Position numbers and translations under genes: made by a program. DNA of 64,000 bases from Thunnus maccoyii (Eukaryota > Chordata > Actinopteri > Scombriformes > Scombridae): assembly GCF_910596095.1 (NCBI RefSeq), contig NC_056544.1:15795155-15859154 (forward strand). Direction: 5' to 3'. This document shows positions 24,951 to 36,053 of this stretch, one piece after another. Numbering within the stretch: the stretch's first letter is position 1; each line of letters opens with the position of its first letter. The notes beneath the pieces were generated by a model. That model saw only the letters and a list, made by a program, of their open reading frames with translations. It had not been told where the DNA came from and ran no database searches.

Positions 24951-26690
24951 TAATCATTAGTCAAGTATGCAAGCATACAAAGAATGTGTCTTAGCATTTA
25001 ATGATAAATAATAATGCATTTAATTTGTACTGCACTTTTCATTAACAGTAAAGCTTAAAGTGCTACAGTGTTAAAAACATTTAACATAAAGAAAATGAGA
25101 AGAGATAAGTACAACAAATACAACATAGAAGAATGAAAAAGATGAAGAGAAAGATGAAATTTAAAATCTTTTTACAGAATGGAATAATAATAGTTTTAAA
25201 ATGGGATATAAAACTTGAAATGAAATACTGACTGTACAAAGAAAATATGGACTGTGCTACGGAGAAAGAAATGAAGTGTATATATGTAAATATATGAAGG
25301 TGATAAGTGCAAAAATTAAATGTGACATGTGTAATAAACAATTAAATTACGTAACAGTGCAATGTATAATGTAAAGTCCAGTTTAGTCATGAAAGTGACA
25401 TGTGAGGATGTGAAATTTAAAGTCCCAGTTGATAACAGTACAATATGGCACAGGCCTAGCGTGCCACCCCCCACACTGAACACAGTAATGTAAGCTTCTC
25501 ATAATAAACCCTCTAAATGCAGCATAACGATGTCAATGCTTCTCCCCAGAATAAAAAAGTGTAGACTACTGCCATTAACGAATAACTATAACACTAAAAT
25601 ATCATCAAAAAAAAAAAAAAAAATCATTAAAAAATAGAACACCATTTAGAAATTTTGGTTACTAGTCTCTAGATACCTTTTAAATTATTATTATTATTTT
25701 TTGGCTGTTTCTGTGTGCATTTGTTAGAAAAGAGCCTCTTTCTCCTCCCATGAGTTGATGACAATCTCACCAAAATTATTAATTGGATAATGCTCAGATC
25801 CTACTGGACTCAGTTTAATATATGTTAAAAATGTCTAGAAATGAATAAATAAAGATAGACAATGGACCGTATTTTGTCTGCCACAGATGCCTAATTAGAG
25901 TAGATCTACAACTTCAAATACTATGAAAATTACAAATTCTAATATTACTGTAATAAGATTACAAAGATTTCTTAATTCATATATGCTTTATTCTCACTTT
26001 GAAATGTTATTATACATACAATGATATGTCATTACATTGCTTGAGAGTTGCCCTGATGCAGGATTAGGACATTACATTACTGAACTTAGACTACTTTCAA
26101 ACTTTACTCATTGCTAAATACTTAGTAATCATGAGTACACATCCATGATTTTGCTGTAATACATTCACATATGGTTGATGACTCCTAGGATGCTTCTTTG
26201 TGCCATGTCCAAAACTTCACCAAACAGCAATTATGAGAAACTGTCAGCATGTAATCTTTTTCTGTGGCTGGCAGTGTGTTGGGTGAAGAAATGCTACTTG
26301 TAGCTATGGCTGTGATTGTGGTTGTGGCTATTGTTGTAGCAGTAACTGTGTCAGGCTGGTGACTCTTTACATCACCTGAACTTACTTCCGTTAAATAGGT
26401 CAAAATGTGTGCTGAGGGCAACATCCTGAAGAAGGCTGTTTGTGCTGCTACATGTGGGCTGTAACCCAGCTCTGTTTTAACATGCACAAGTATTGTCTGT
26501 TTTTAAGAATTTCACTATGAAATAGCCATCTGAATAAAGGCTTTTAAACTTTTTTGCCAGTAGAGTGCCTTGGATCTTTCCTCTTTTTTTTGAATTTTTG
26601 TGTTACCTACCAAAGATCATACTTTTTTTGAACTTCTGAGCACTCCAGACCTTTTCTTTGTGAAAATAGGAAAAAAAACATTGTGAAATA
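24951..26690. other. AT-rich spacer, nothing named
   Basis: No exon, RNA gene or identifiable repeat stands out. Contains an A-run near 25606-25622 and short ATT repeats near 25687. Confidence 0.4.
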
Positions 26691-26699
26691 GTTCACAAC

Positions 26700-27125
26700 T
26701 CTCAGCCAGTTCAACCATGTCAGATCACTGTACCTGTTCAACCTCTGTATGTAATTAGTAGTCTGGTAGTAACTAGCTACGCTCCTCCAAGTGGTTGCTC
26801 TTTAATGTTCCCCAGGTTTTGACAGATCTACTAGGCACCTTGGGCATGGAATAATCTGCAAAAAGATTAGAAACACTGATGGATTTAAGGGCATCATAAA
26901 GAATGTGGTGATGGAAGCATGCAGTTGTTTTCATGAGAGGCCACTGTGTTTGAATAGCTGTTCTTCTGTTTTATTGTGATTTTTTGTATATCATGTTGTA
27001 TCTGTTGTATTTTAATATGTTGTGATTTTGTACGGATGCTACCTTGGTCAGGTCTCTCTTGTAAAAGAGTTTTTTGACCTCAATGGGACTTGCTGGTAAA
27101 ATAAAGGTAAAATAAAATAAATAAA
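26700..27125 (+). mobile_element. 3' end of a non-LTR retrotransposon (I/Nimb-like)
   Basis: A TGGAATAATCTGCAAAAAG segment resembles the WNxLQ motif near the end of fish LINE ORF2. It is followed by a 3' end reading GTCAGGTCTCTCTTGTAAAA, then CTCAATGGGACTTGCTGG, and closing with repeated AAAATAAA/GGTAAA units. That tail is characteristic of a common teleost LINE group. 5' truncated, as is usual for LINE copies. Confidence 0.5.
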
Positions 27126-27424
27126 AATAAAATAGTGTGCTAACTACTAACTAAGCCTTTGTAATAATAACATCCACTGCCAGTCACAATTGGTCCTTTT
27201 CCAAACACGTGCTTGCTTGGCTTTGATGGTTTGATGCAGCGCGTCAGTCCAGTGTGGCAGGGATTTGCATCATATCCCAAAACTGGCAAACTAACCAGGC
27301 CAAGCAGACAACTGCCCCAGAGCCCTAAGGCCCTAGAGGCTCCAAAAACTTGTTTGATTTAATTTGTTTGATTTTCATGCAGTTGCGTATTATAAAGTGC
27401 CAAGTCAATATATACAGCAGGCAG

Positions 27425-27850
27425 TAGGATTATTAAAGACCCGAACCACCCAAACCATGGACTGTTTCAGCTGCTACCATCTGGCAAGCGGTACTGCAGC
27501 CTTTTCCACCGGGACACCAGGCTTATAAACATGGACACTGACGGCCTGCAGCCTGCCTGATGTCACACACACACACACACATATAGAAGCACACATATAT
27601 GTACATATACATATAATATATACATACATATATCATATTTTATAGGTAGGACACATGCACACCGCACTTTACATGCACTCATATGTTTTATAATCTTCTT
27701 GTTGCTTATACTCTTTTATCTATTACTATAGCTTTTACTGTTTTAAATATTTATTTTTGTTCATTACTGCATTATCGAGGAGCTGAAATTGAAGATTTTA
27801 CTCTCTTACATTTTTGTAATGAGATGTAACAATAAAGAAACTTGAAAAGT
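27425..27850 (+). mobile_element. 3' fragment of a non-LTR retrotransposon ORF2
   Basis: The frame across 27440-27560 reads HPNHGLFQLLPSGKRYCSL then FHRDTRLINM, the C-terminal signature (LLPSGKRY) found near the end of several fish and invertebrate LINE polyproteins. It is followed by CA/TA repeats, and the copy ends in ACAATAAAGAAACTTG. A 5'-truncated copy. Partly matching GCCCCAG/CTGGGGC segments at about 27310-27350 and 27960-27990 hint it lies inside another element. Confidence 0.5.
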
Positions 27851-28389
27851 TGGATATTTGAGTTTGGACGTTGAAGTGAGCGCTATTTACAAGTTTTACT
27901 TGAAGGTGACTGTATACATACACCTTGCACAGATGGTCGGGTTCATAGGGGCTCAACAGCCCTGGGGCCCTCTAACAGGTTAGTCTGGCTATGCCAGCCA
28001 CAGCAGCAGCTATAAAACAATCATAATAAACAAGGCTCACATTGTAGCTAGGGGACTGCAGTTGACTAGACTCTGCCAGTTAGCTTAGCATTAGTCATAA
28101 TGCCACCACATACACAACTATACACGACTAGCATGTCTGCTCAAATGCAAACTAATGCATGAATATCAGCCAGGCTCAACCCAAAATTAATGTCAGATTA
28201 ATTATCTAATCATACCAACGCTACCAACAGTTTTTTTTATTTTGTTCTGTTTTGTTTACTATTTGTTCGAGTTTTTCTGAATTGTAAAAAGAAAAAAGTT
28301 CATAAATAAAAAAAATATATAAAAAAGTAAAATAAAACTTAAATAGATAAATAAATAAAAAGACCTGCTAATGCTGCTCGTGCCAAACT

Positions 28390-28499
28390 AGCCTAGCGTA
28401 ACATCAACCAGCCACGAGCGTCGCGCTCATTCATACGTCACAGCGAGAGGCCATGGCTCTTGCTGCACTTCGTCCTTAAGAAGAAGGATTTAGAGTTAG
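28390..28499 (+). promoter_or_regulatory. Orphan CpG-rich promoter-like segment and candidate first exon
   Basis: A local CpG-rich island in AT-rich DNA carrying CACGAGCGTCGCGC and TACGTCA (28434-28440, a CRE/ATF half-site form). It is followed by a possible exon ending at a strong donor GAGTTAG/GTATGTAA (GT at 28500-28501). The only ATG in it (28453) opens eight codons. No downstream coding exon that would use this donor is visible before kncn, so it may start a noncoding RNA, a tRNA-cluster transcript, or an unrecognised gene. Confidence 0.35.
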
Positions 28500-28501
28500 G
28501 T

Positions 28502-29226
28502 ATGTAATTTTGCTAATAGCGATAAAGCGCTCGTTTTCATAACAGTTAGCTAACAATAAGAATGACATTATTTTCTCACCAATTGCAAGTCAAGTTGTTT
28601 CTTGATAGCTAACATTACCATGCTAATAATAATGCTAGTTCGCGTTAGCTAACAGCTTCCTCTCTGACGTAAACGTGGGGTTGAAGTTAGGCTAGTTTAA
28701 GTTAAGCTAGTTACACTAGCTTGGAAACGGGGAATAGTGTAAAGTTGATCTAGACGAGCCTAGTCGCAATATAAAAGCTATGTAAAAATTCACCTGACCG
28801 GCTGTCTTCTTGGAGATCAGTGGGAAAATTTCAGAAATCGTTAACCAAGTTAAATTTGTTAAACGTTACGGCTTAAGAAACAAATATTCCTCTAACTGCA
28901 GAGTTTTCACAGGCGCCAGTCAGCCACTTGCAACAAGATATTTCACTTACTGTTAATTCTCGACTAATTATTTAAAGTAACGTTAGCTCCCTCCAATATA
29001 GTGAAGACAACACAAAAGTTGTAACGTTATATCTCGCCATAGTTGGTAAAATAGTTCCTGTAACCGTTTTGCGATTAAAACGGATACTGAGTAATTAGTG
29101 GCAATTACTGTCCGTTAATTAGGAAAAGAAACACCTTTCTTAAACAAATTGCTATGTCCATAATGTCTTGTACAGTCACCCAGATTACATACAATTGGGA
29201 ATTTTCTGGCTCTTGTCGAGCGTGTT
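28502..29226. other. Spacer between orphan promoter and tRNA-Pro
   Basis: AT-rich sequence with repeated GTTAGCTAAC-type words (28545-28660) and a modest CpG content. No gene recognised. Confidence 0.35.
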
Positions 29227-29298
29227 GGCTCGTTGGTCTAGGGGTATGATTCTCGCTTAGGGTGCGAGAGGTCCCGGGTTCAAATCCCGGACGAGCCC
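29227..29298 (+). tRNA. tRNA-Pro (AGG)
   Basis: 72 nt with full cloverleaf. Acceptor GGCTCGT pairs with ACGAGCC, the D arm includes the A box (TGGTCTAGGGG), anticodon stem CTCGC/GCGAG encloses TTAGGGT (anticodon AGG), and the T arm CCCGGGTTCAAATCCCGG holds the B box. Discriminator C is typical of tRNA-Pro. A T-run Pol III terminator follows at 29302-29306. No CCA is encoded, as expected in eukaryotes. Confidence 0.97.
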
Positions 29299-29306
29299 TG
29301 TACTTT

Positions 29307-30267
29307 TTCCCCCCTCTGTTGTTGTTTCTCTGCTCTCTGTTAACCTTCCAGTTTCTTACCTCAGTCTGTCCCGCAGTGTTGACAGTGCATATGGAAACGG
29401 CCCGCAGGTCAATATCCACACAGAGGTTTCAAGAGTTATTTCAGGCTTTCCTCTCACCAGGTCACTTACTTGTGCTAGTAAGTTATTTCTGTTTTTTTAA
29501 TAGGAGTGTTAAGTAAAAGCGACGTGACGTTAGTGAATTGTTATTTCTTTTAATACGATTTTATTGGTGAAAAGCACAGATAGATGGTAATCACAATTTC
29601 GGGTTCACAGGTCACCGTTTTTCATATCTTTTCCCCGCCTACCCTCCCTCCTTTACCGCACAACAACAACAAGCATTACAGAAAGAAAGACAACCAATAC
29701 AATAATACCAACAATGGGGTGAGCAAAAACACGGTTTCAGAAAAAGAAAGTGGAAAAGAAAAATAAATAATAATAAAAAGCTTTATTAAATGTGACATTA
29801 TTGAATAAGTGCAAAAAGGAAAGGAATACAAATAATATGTTTTATTTCTTTCCTTAAGTGTCTATAATTTGATTTGAGAACTTGAAATTAGTTTTAAGAG
29901 ATAAGCTGAAATCCTACTAAAGATAACTTAGTTTGTTTTATTATTGAAGTTCTGCTTGTGCATAATATGATGTATAAACAATAACAAAAATGGTTCACTA
30001 CAAAGGTTAAAAAAATCAATATCACTAATTTTAAGATAGTGGTATGGTAGAAAACTGGATGTATATTTAATCTTAGCCTACTAAGTAGACAAAATTAAAA
30101 TGTAAAAAGCTTTAACGCCACCAGAGAACAATAACACATCCATTGAAGAAATTCACGTTTATTTAATTTTTATACCATTCTTAGCATTATGGTGGACTAC
30201 AGGGGGGTAAATTAGAGACAGTAAAACCTTAAAGGGATGACTTTCTTAATTTAAATTACAAAAGGTT
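29307..30267. other. Spacer between tRNA-Pro and tRNA-Trp
   Basis: AT-rich, with CAACAA and AATAA-rich short runs. No gene recognised; open frames here are chance or shadows of the tRNA. Confidence 0.4.
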
Positions 30268-30339
30268 TGACCCCGACGTGATTTGAACACGCAACCTTCT
30301 GATCTGGAGTCAGACGCGCTACCGTTGCGCCACGAGGTC
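30268..30339 (-). tRNA. tRNA-Trp (CCA)
   Basis: 72 nt on the minus strand. Acceptor GACCTCG pairs with CGGGGTC (one T-G wobble), D arm GGCGCAACGGTAGCGC, anticodon loop CTCCAGA between TCTGA and TCAGA, T arm ending GTTCAAATCACG. Discriminator A. A T-run follows within about ten bases on the minus strand. This is the standard vertebrate tRNA-Trp sequence form. Confidence 0.97.
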
Positions 30340-30697
30340 CATGCGGTAAAGCTGGTAGAGATCGTTTATAAAGGTGGACATATACCGGCTTTTCGCTCAG
30401 TTATGTTACATAATTCTGCTCCCTGTTCAACATAAAGACTGAGAAAAGAGAACGGAACAGGATTAATGTTAGAAAAGATTGCTGGTGTTCTTCAGTAATG
30501 CATTTTATTATTTCAAATGTAGAGATATCAAAGTAAGTAAATGTTGACACGCCATAATGTTCATTTATATCACTCATATATAAATAGTGATTGGAGAAAG
30601 GCGGTAATTTGCTGACCACACATACACCTACAACACTAACCGGGAAAAACGATGGTCAGTGTGGTATTCAATGATGTCTATATTCTGCAGTGCTTGT

Positions 30698-30771
30698 GGC
30701 CGGTTAGCTCAGTTGGTTAGAGCGTGGTGCTAATAACGCCAAGGTCGCGGGTTCGATCCCCGTACGGGCCA
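30698..30771 (+). tRNA. tRNA-Ile (AAT)
   Basis: 74 nt. GGCCGGTTAGCTCAG at the 5' side, anticodon stem TGGTG/CGCCA around CTAATAA (anticodon AAT, wobble inosine expected), T arm CGCGGGTTCGATCCCCG. To my memory it matches the main human tRNA-Ile-AAT sequence exactly. The acceptor has one non-paired G-G, also present in that human sequence. TTTT terminator at 30777-30780. Confidence 0.97.
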
Positions 30772-30780
30772 ACTAGTTTT

Positions 30781-31580
30781 GCGACTTACTTTATTGAGTA
30801 CAGTTACATTATATTCCTTCTCATTGCATTGTGGCAGCTATGTTGCTTACCCATTGTGTGCTGCGAACGTGGCTGCAGCTATAGATAGTTTGTCCAATAC
30901 ATGTAACGTGTATATGTACTGGAGGTATGAGGTACTGTTGCTTTACAAAAAATATTTTGCATTACTAAGAGTAGTTTATGAAAACTCTCTTGCAGGCAAA
31001 AGTAGTTTTTATGCATTCGTTTTTTACTTGCCAAAAAGTCAATATGAAGTGTGGGTTAATGTAGATTCTGGACGATGGATAATGTGAAATGTTGTCATAG
31101 CATGACAGAATAGGTTTGCCATGTTTATTGATATCATGGATGAATGCCTCCTGTTTCCTGCGATCACCGTAAAGTTCAAAATAAAAACGCAGTGCAGTTT
31201 TAGGGGTGGTTGGATTGACGGCCACAGATGCGATTTACAGTTGTTTTTTCTACAGTACGCATGAAACAGCCGTTACATTTCATGCATGAAACCGCAACGT
31301 TGTGTGGCGGTCACATAATACTGCGCTTATTATTGTTTTCCTTTATCTTTCTTTCTGTTAATCATCTATCTTTTTCTGAGCTGTCCTTTTTAGGGACTTC
31401 TTGCAGCAAGAAAAGAGAAACATCTGGATGCATGGGAACATGAAATCTGTAGAAAATGTATCAATGCATAAAACCAATAAAATAGAAAAAACCTCGAAAC
31501 TCATATGCCCCCTTTATTAAAATAGTACAAGACCAAGGAGTCTGAGCTCAAGAAAAGTAGGGGTCTCTTCTGGTAACAAG
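30781..31580. other. Spacer between tRNA-Ile and tRNA-Gly
   Basis: 0.8 kb without recognised genes. A 102-codon frame starting in the tRNA terminator has no features of a real protein. Confidence 0.4.
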
Positions 31581-31652
31581 GCGTTGGTGGTATAGTGGTT
31601 AGCATAGCTGCCTTCCAAGCAGTTGACCCGGGTTCGATTCCCGGCCAACGCA
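31581..31652 (+). tRNA. tRNA-Gly (TCC)
   Basis: 72 nt. Acceptor GCGTTGG/CCAACGC with discriminator A, D arm GTGGTATAGTGG, anticodon loop reading CTTCCAA (anticodon TCC), T arm CCCGGGTTCGATTCCCGG. A TTTTT terminator follows at about 31656. Differs from the human form only around the D loop (GGTTAGC rather than GGTGAGC). Confidence 0.97.
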
Positions 31653-31659
31653 AAGCTTT

Positions 31660-32760
31660 TTCATTTTGTCTCACTGATTTCCGCTTATGCTGTTTAAACT
31701 ATTCTGCTCCCCGTGCTCTTCTTCAATTGTAGCTGCTAATAATATATTGAAATTACTTATATGGAGATGTATCTGCTTAGCAAGTTTGTACATGCCAGTG
31801 CAGAGAAAGACAATAGAAATTCATATGATTTGGATAAATTAGAAGTCAGTAATCAAAAGCAAATTGTTTTAAGCAATAAAATATAAATTCAGTCAATGCT
31901 AATGTTTTGCACAAATAGACGGTTGCTATTGTTTATTGATGTTATTGGTCTTTATATTTTAAAATGAATGTATGTTATTATTTCTGTGGGAATAGTTAAA
32001 TGTGGGGAGACAAGTGATACCTGATAACTTGAAAAATAAATTAACGAACAGCTTCATATTTACTTTATCTTTATAAAAAAAAACCTCAGACATAAATGTA
32101 TCCCAATACTTTATCTGTTTATCGCAATCATTTTTCGTTGAGCAATCAAAAACCTCCCGATTCCCACATCCCATGAAAGGACACAGTGCTAGCGACCTCA
32201 CAGAGTAATGTGTACTTAACCAATATTTGTGGTTACTGCTTCACATGTAACGAGTGTGCGCTCAGCCTCCCACTCTGTTAGCTCAAGGTGTGGTGATTTA
32301 GGTAAACCAACCATTTAGTTTAGTGTGTTTATTATGTGAGCACTACAGCTGGTACGCCACCAATGCCTGTAATCATTTAATGCCCAGCTCAGATTATTGT
32401 ATTCCCTTCCAGTGTACACAGCCGCAGATTTCTTTTTAGTTGCCCAGAAGTTCCCAGAAATATTAACACAAATTTTCCTTTCTCATATAGCTTATGCACT
32501 CACACCTTAAGGGAGATATGTTGTACTTTCTGATAGACATTCAAGAACATATAATAAATATATAATGACTATTAAAACTTATAAAAACTCTTAATAACCA
32601 CACTAGTCACCTCTGTTTTGGATAGAGAGATTTACAAAACTTGACATCATTATTGACAATACATCATTTGAACTTATTTTTGAAAGAATATTTAACTATG
32701 GCAAACTCTGGCAAATAAGTTTTTTCCCCAAAACTTTAATTTCTATAAGCATCCTGATGT
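31660..32760. other. Spacer, nothing recognised
   Basis: AT-rich intergenic DNA downstream of the tRNA cluster without exons or nameable repeats. Confidence 0.4.
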
Positions 32761-32764
32761 CTGC

Positions 32765-32990
32765 ATGATTTCCATCCCGTATCCCCCGCAGAAATCAGCC
32801 TGGGGGTTTGCCAGGGGTCGCAAGATACATCTGAGGGGTCACAAGATGGTTAACAATTCAGAAAAGACCCAAACGCCATATTGTCAATGCAAAATTGCCA
32901 TATTTTTTATTTTCCTCCAAAAATACTGGATAGTTTACCTCATCGGGCCTGAAAACATATTCAAATAACATCTGAGAGAGTAGAAATGAT
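32765..32990. repeat. Fragment of a hAT-like interspersed repeat
   Basis: The segment GCCAGGGGTCGCAAGATAC and TCTGAGGGGTCACAAGATG resembles the GGGGTCGC(A/G)AGATGA blocks of a fish hAT MITE family. Only part of the element is present and termini are not clear. Confidence 0.4.
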
Positions 32991-33099
32991 TCTTCGAGTG
33001 AATATAGTATATGTTTATACTATAGTATATATAGAGGAGCATTTGAGGAAATCATCTAAACTCACATTTCACCTGGAACATCTGAGGTCTCTTCTTAAG

Positions 33100-35032
33100 A
33101 CTTTTAATGCAGAGGTTAAAAAAATCTAGATCTACATACTTCCAACCCAAGAATGTTGTTCAACATTGTGAGCAGTGTCTATGATCCTCCCCGGGGCCAC
33201 ATATTAGATGCCATCCTTGAGATATGCAATGAATTTCTTTCCTTCTGTACCCAGAATTATCTCAATTATTAGACGTTGTATTTCTCCCCTAGATTCTCCA
33301 AATGCCTATGAGGCCTGTGCAGTTTCCCTCTGCTCATTATATCCAATTTCTCCATCTTCACTGACTGATACGATAATGAAAATGAAACCCTCAACCTGTC
33401 CTTAAGATATTCTTCCTCTACAATTTCTAAAGGACGTTCTTATTACAGTTTCCATCTATTCTGCCAATTTTAAATTGCTCTCTGTTGACAGGATCTGTTC
33501 CTGATTTTTTTAAAAACTGATCTTGTTCAACCGCTTTTAAAAAAGTTGTCTTTTCATTCTTCTTATCTTAACAATTTAAATAATTAATTTCTAAGCTCCC
33601 ATTTTTAGCTACGGTTTTAGAAAAGGATGTAGCAGATCGACTGCTTGCTTTTATTCATGAAAATTATATTTTTGAGAAATTCCAATCTGGTTTTAGAAAA
33701 AATCACTGTACTGTAATTGCTCCTCTCAGTCATTAATGACTTATTGCTGTCAGCTGATGCTGGTCATAAATCCATTCTTGTTCTCCTGGATGTAAGTGCA
33801 ACATTCGATACGATTGACCATGACACCCTCCTGGACTGTCTTGAGATCTGCTCCGCAATGGTTCAGGTCTACCTAAAAGACAGATGTTTCTGTATCGGTA
33901 TTGCTGATTCTAAGTGGGCTCGATGGTGGTTCACTGTGGGGTGCCCCAAGGCTTGGTGCTGGGTCCAATCATCTTTTCCATTTACATGCTCCCTCTAGGC
34001 CACCTCATACGCACCCATAATATCAGTTTCAATTTTTACGCAGATGATGCTCATATCAATCTAAACTGTGACTCTGATAACAACTTTCAGAACAAACTGA
34101 AAAACTGCCAAACTGTCTGCATGACATTTACAACTGGATGTCACAAAATTTCCTGCAGCATAACGCTCATAAGACAGAGATATTAATCATAGGTTAAAAT
34201 AGTGTAAAACAGTCTTGGTTCACTTTCTCATTCAATAACTCAGCATTGCAGAAATCTTGGTGTCATTTTTGATCAAAACTTCAGGCTAGATAAATATGTT
34301 AATTCAATGGTTCAATCCCGTTTTTCTCAGAAACATTTCAAGGATTAGACCATTTCTTTCTGCCAAAAATCTGGAAACTGTTGTTTATGCTTTCATAACC
34401 AGTCGATTGGACTATTGTAATTCCCTGCTCTCTGGCATCAGCAAAAAATCCCTCTTCCGCCTCCAGCTCATCCAAAACTCTGCTGCCAGGATTTTAACTC
34501 GGTCTAGGAAACATGATCACATTTCACCGATCCTGGCTTCCCTTCACTGGCTACGTGTTGCTTTTAGAATAGATTTTAAGATTTTATAGATTACTTGCAG
34601 AGCCCAGAGAAGCCTTGCCCCAAATTACCTATCAGATCTCTTATCACCCTATGTCCCCTGCCACTCCCCGAGATCATTGGATGCATTGTTTCTTGTTGTT
34701 CCAAGGTCCAGATTGATACACAAAGGTAACAGAGCCTTTGCAGTCAGGGCTCCTAGACTTTGGAACAACCTGCCTGAGGAGATCAAGGCTGCAAACTCTG
34801 TCTTGTCTTTTAAATCACTATTAAAAACCCACTTGTTTCAAATTGCTTTTTGGTGATTCCATTATATTTTATAGCATTTAGTTGATTTTATTCTATTTGT
34901 GTTTTTATGATGTGATTAGTTTTTATGGCTTTTAGATTGTTTGATTCTCTTTGTATTTTAAATGTCCTCTGTTTTTACTGTAAAGCACTTTGTAACTGTA
35001 GTGCTATATAAATAAAGTTATTATTATTATAT
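33100..35032 (+). mobile_element. Decayed L2/CR1-clade LINE (reverse transcriptase part), copy A
   Basis: Reading plus-strand frames in order gives, with frameshifts and stops between them, the LINE reverse transcriptase landmarks STCPLD.LPT, NNF-like and VLEKDVADRLL, FEKFQSGFRKNHCT, LVLLDVSATFDTIDHDTLL, GVPQGLVLGPIIFSIYMLPL, NFYADDAHINL (catalytic YADD), SRLDYCNSLLSGISKKSL, LQLIQNSAARILTR and LHWLRVAFRIDFKIL. The copy ends with CACTTTGTAACTGTAG, a TGCTATATAAATAAAG signal and short TTA repeats, the usual 3' end of fish L2-type LINEs. It is 5' truncated (no endonuclease seen) and not functional. Confidence 0.85.
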
Positions 35033-35154
35033 AGCCTCTGATGAAAGGTAGCAAGTTAACATCAATTTGTTTTAAAGGGTCTCAAGCCACAAAAGTTTGT
35101 AACTACAGCCATAACTAAGTAGGTATGAGTTGGTATGTCTTTGCAGAACCTTTG

Positions 35155-35161
35155 CACACAC

Positions 35162-35218
<57 letters not shown>
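35155..35218. repeat. (CA)n microsatellite
   Basis: About 32 CA units with one CG interruption near the left end; long enough to be polymorphic. Confidence 0.97.
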
Positions 35219-35219
<1 letters not shown>

Positions 35220-35221
<2 letters not shown>

Positions 35222-36053
35222 CGTATTACCTGCACTGGTTAAAAATTGATATAGGCATGCGGCTCTTGCGAAATATGGAAGGAGTTTACTTGTTGAACAG
35301 GAAATGTGTCACTGTTTCTCCTCTACCCAGTAACTTCATTTGTTATCCTATTCACTGGTGTTAATCCTGCTTACCCTCTTTTTCCCTCTGTTGCCATGGA
35401 TATGCTATTCCTATGGCAACTGCAGGCCTTTGTGGATGGCCTTGGGCCCCCACTGTAGAGGACTCTCTGAACCTTTCGTTACACATTCCCTTCAAGATCA
35501 CAGACAAATCACACAAGTAGCACATACTCTAACTCTGTCTCTTAACTGTCATCCTTTCTTTCTCGCTCTGCCCTCCCCTCTTCTAGTCGCACGACTATGT
35601 CTTACTTATCAATCCTTGATGCACTGCACGTGTCCAAGACTGCCACACAGCTATTTGTCATTTTAATGTTCATTTTTGGTAAATTACACTCTATGCATTC
35701 ACTGTGCGCGTGATACTGAACCCCAGTGTCGGTAGAAAGACGGCTGTGATCAGATTTTTAGCGCGTGTGTCGCTGTCATAAGAGTCAGCGCACACAAGCT
35801 TTCTAATTTTCTGTAGCAATGGAAACCAGAGCTCCATCTTTAAAGATGCATGAGACTTCTTGAGCAACAGAGAATAGAGATGTAGGCTCTGCCAGAGAAA
35901 GTGTTTCTGTGTTAGAGAGAGTCAAAGAAAGGGAGGGCTGAGGTGAGGCTCACACAGATGGCAGCGAGGGCCCAAGTGGAGGCAGAGTACAGTGTCGGGA
36001 CTGTTCAGTGTGAGTGTGTGTAGGGCAGGTGGGGGGGGGCCTCCACCTGCTGA
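35220..36053 (+). promoter_or_regulatory. kncn: kncn 5' flank
   Basis: The 0.8 kb upstream of the kncn ATG. The last 300 bases are more GC-rich and purine-rich (GAGAGAGTCAAAGAAAGGG) and should contain the start site and 5'UTR, but no TATA box or hair-cell regulatory site can be called with confidence. A G-run (nine G) lies at about 36031-36039. Confidence 0.3.

Noticed and set aside
27288-27990. A composite transposon bounded by GCCCCAG/CTGGGGC segments around the LINE fragment
   Set aside because: The arms match over too few bases to define ends and no target duplication is visible.
29105-29419. 104-codon minus-strand frame containing RPGFEPGTSR
   Set aside because: This peptide is the antisense translation of the tRNA-Pro T arm and acceptor, a well-known false protein in databases.
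30779-31087. 102-codon frame downstream of tRNA-Ile
   Set aside because: It begins at a non-ATG codon inside the tRNA terminator and shows no family features.
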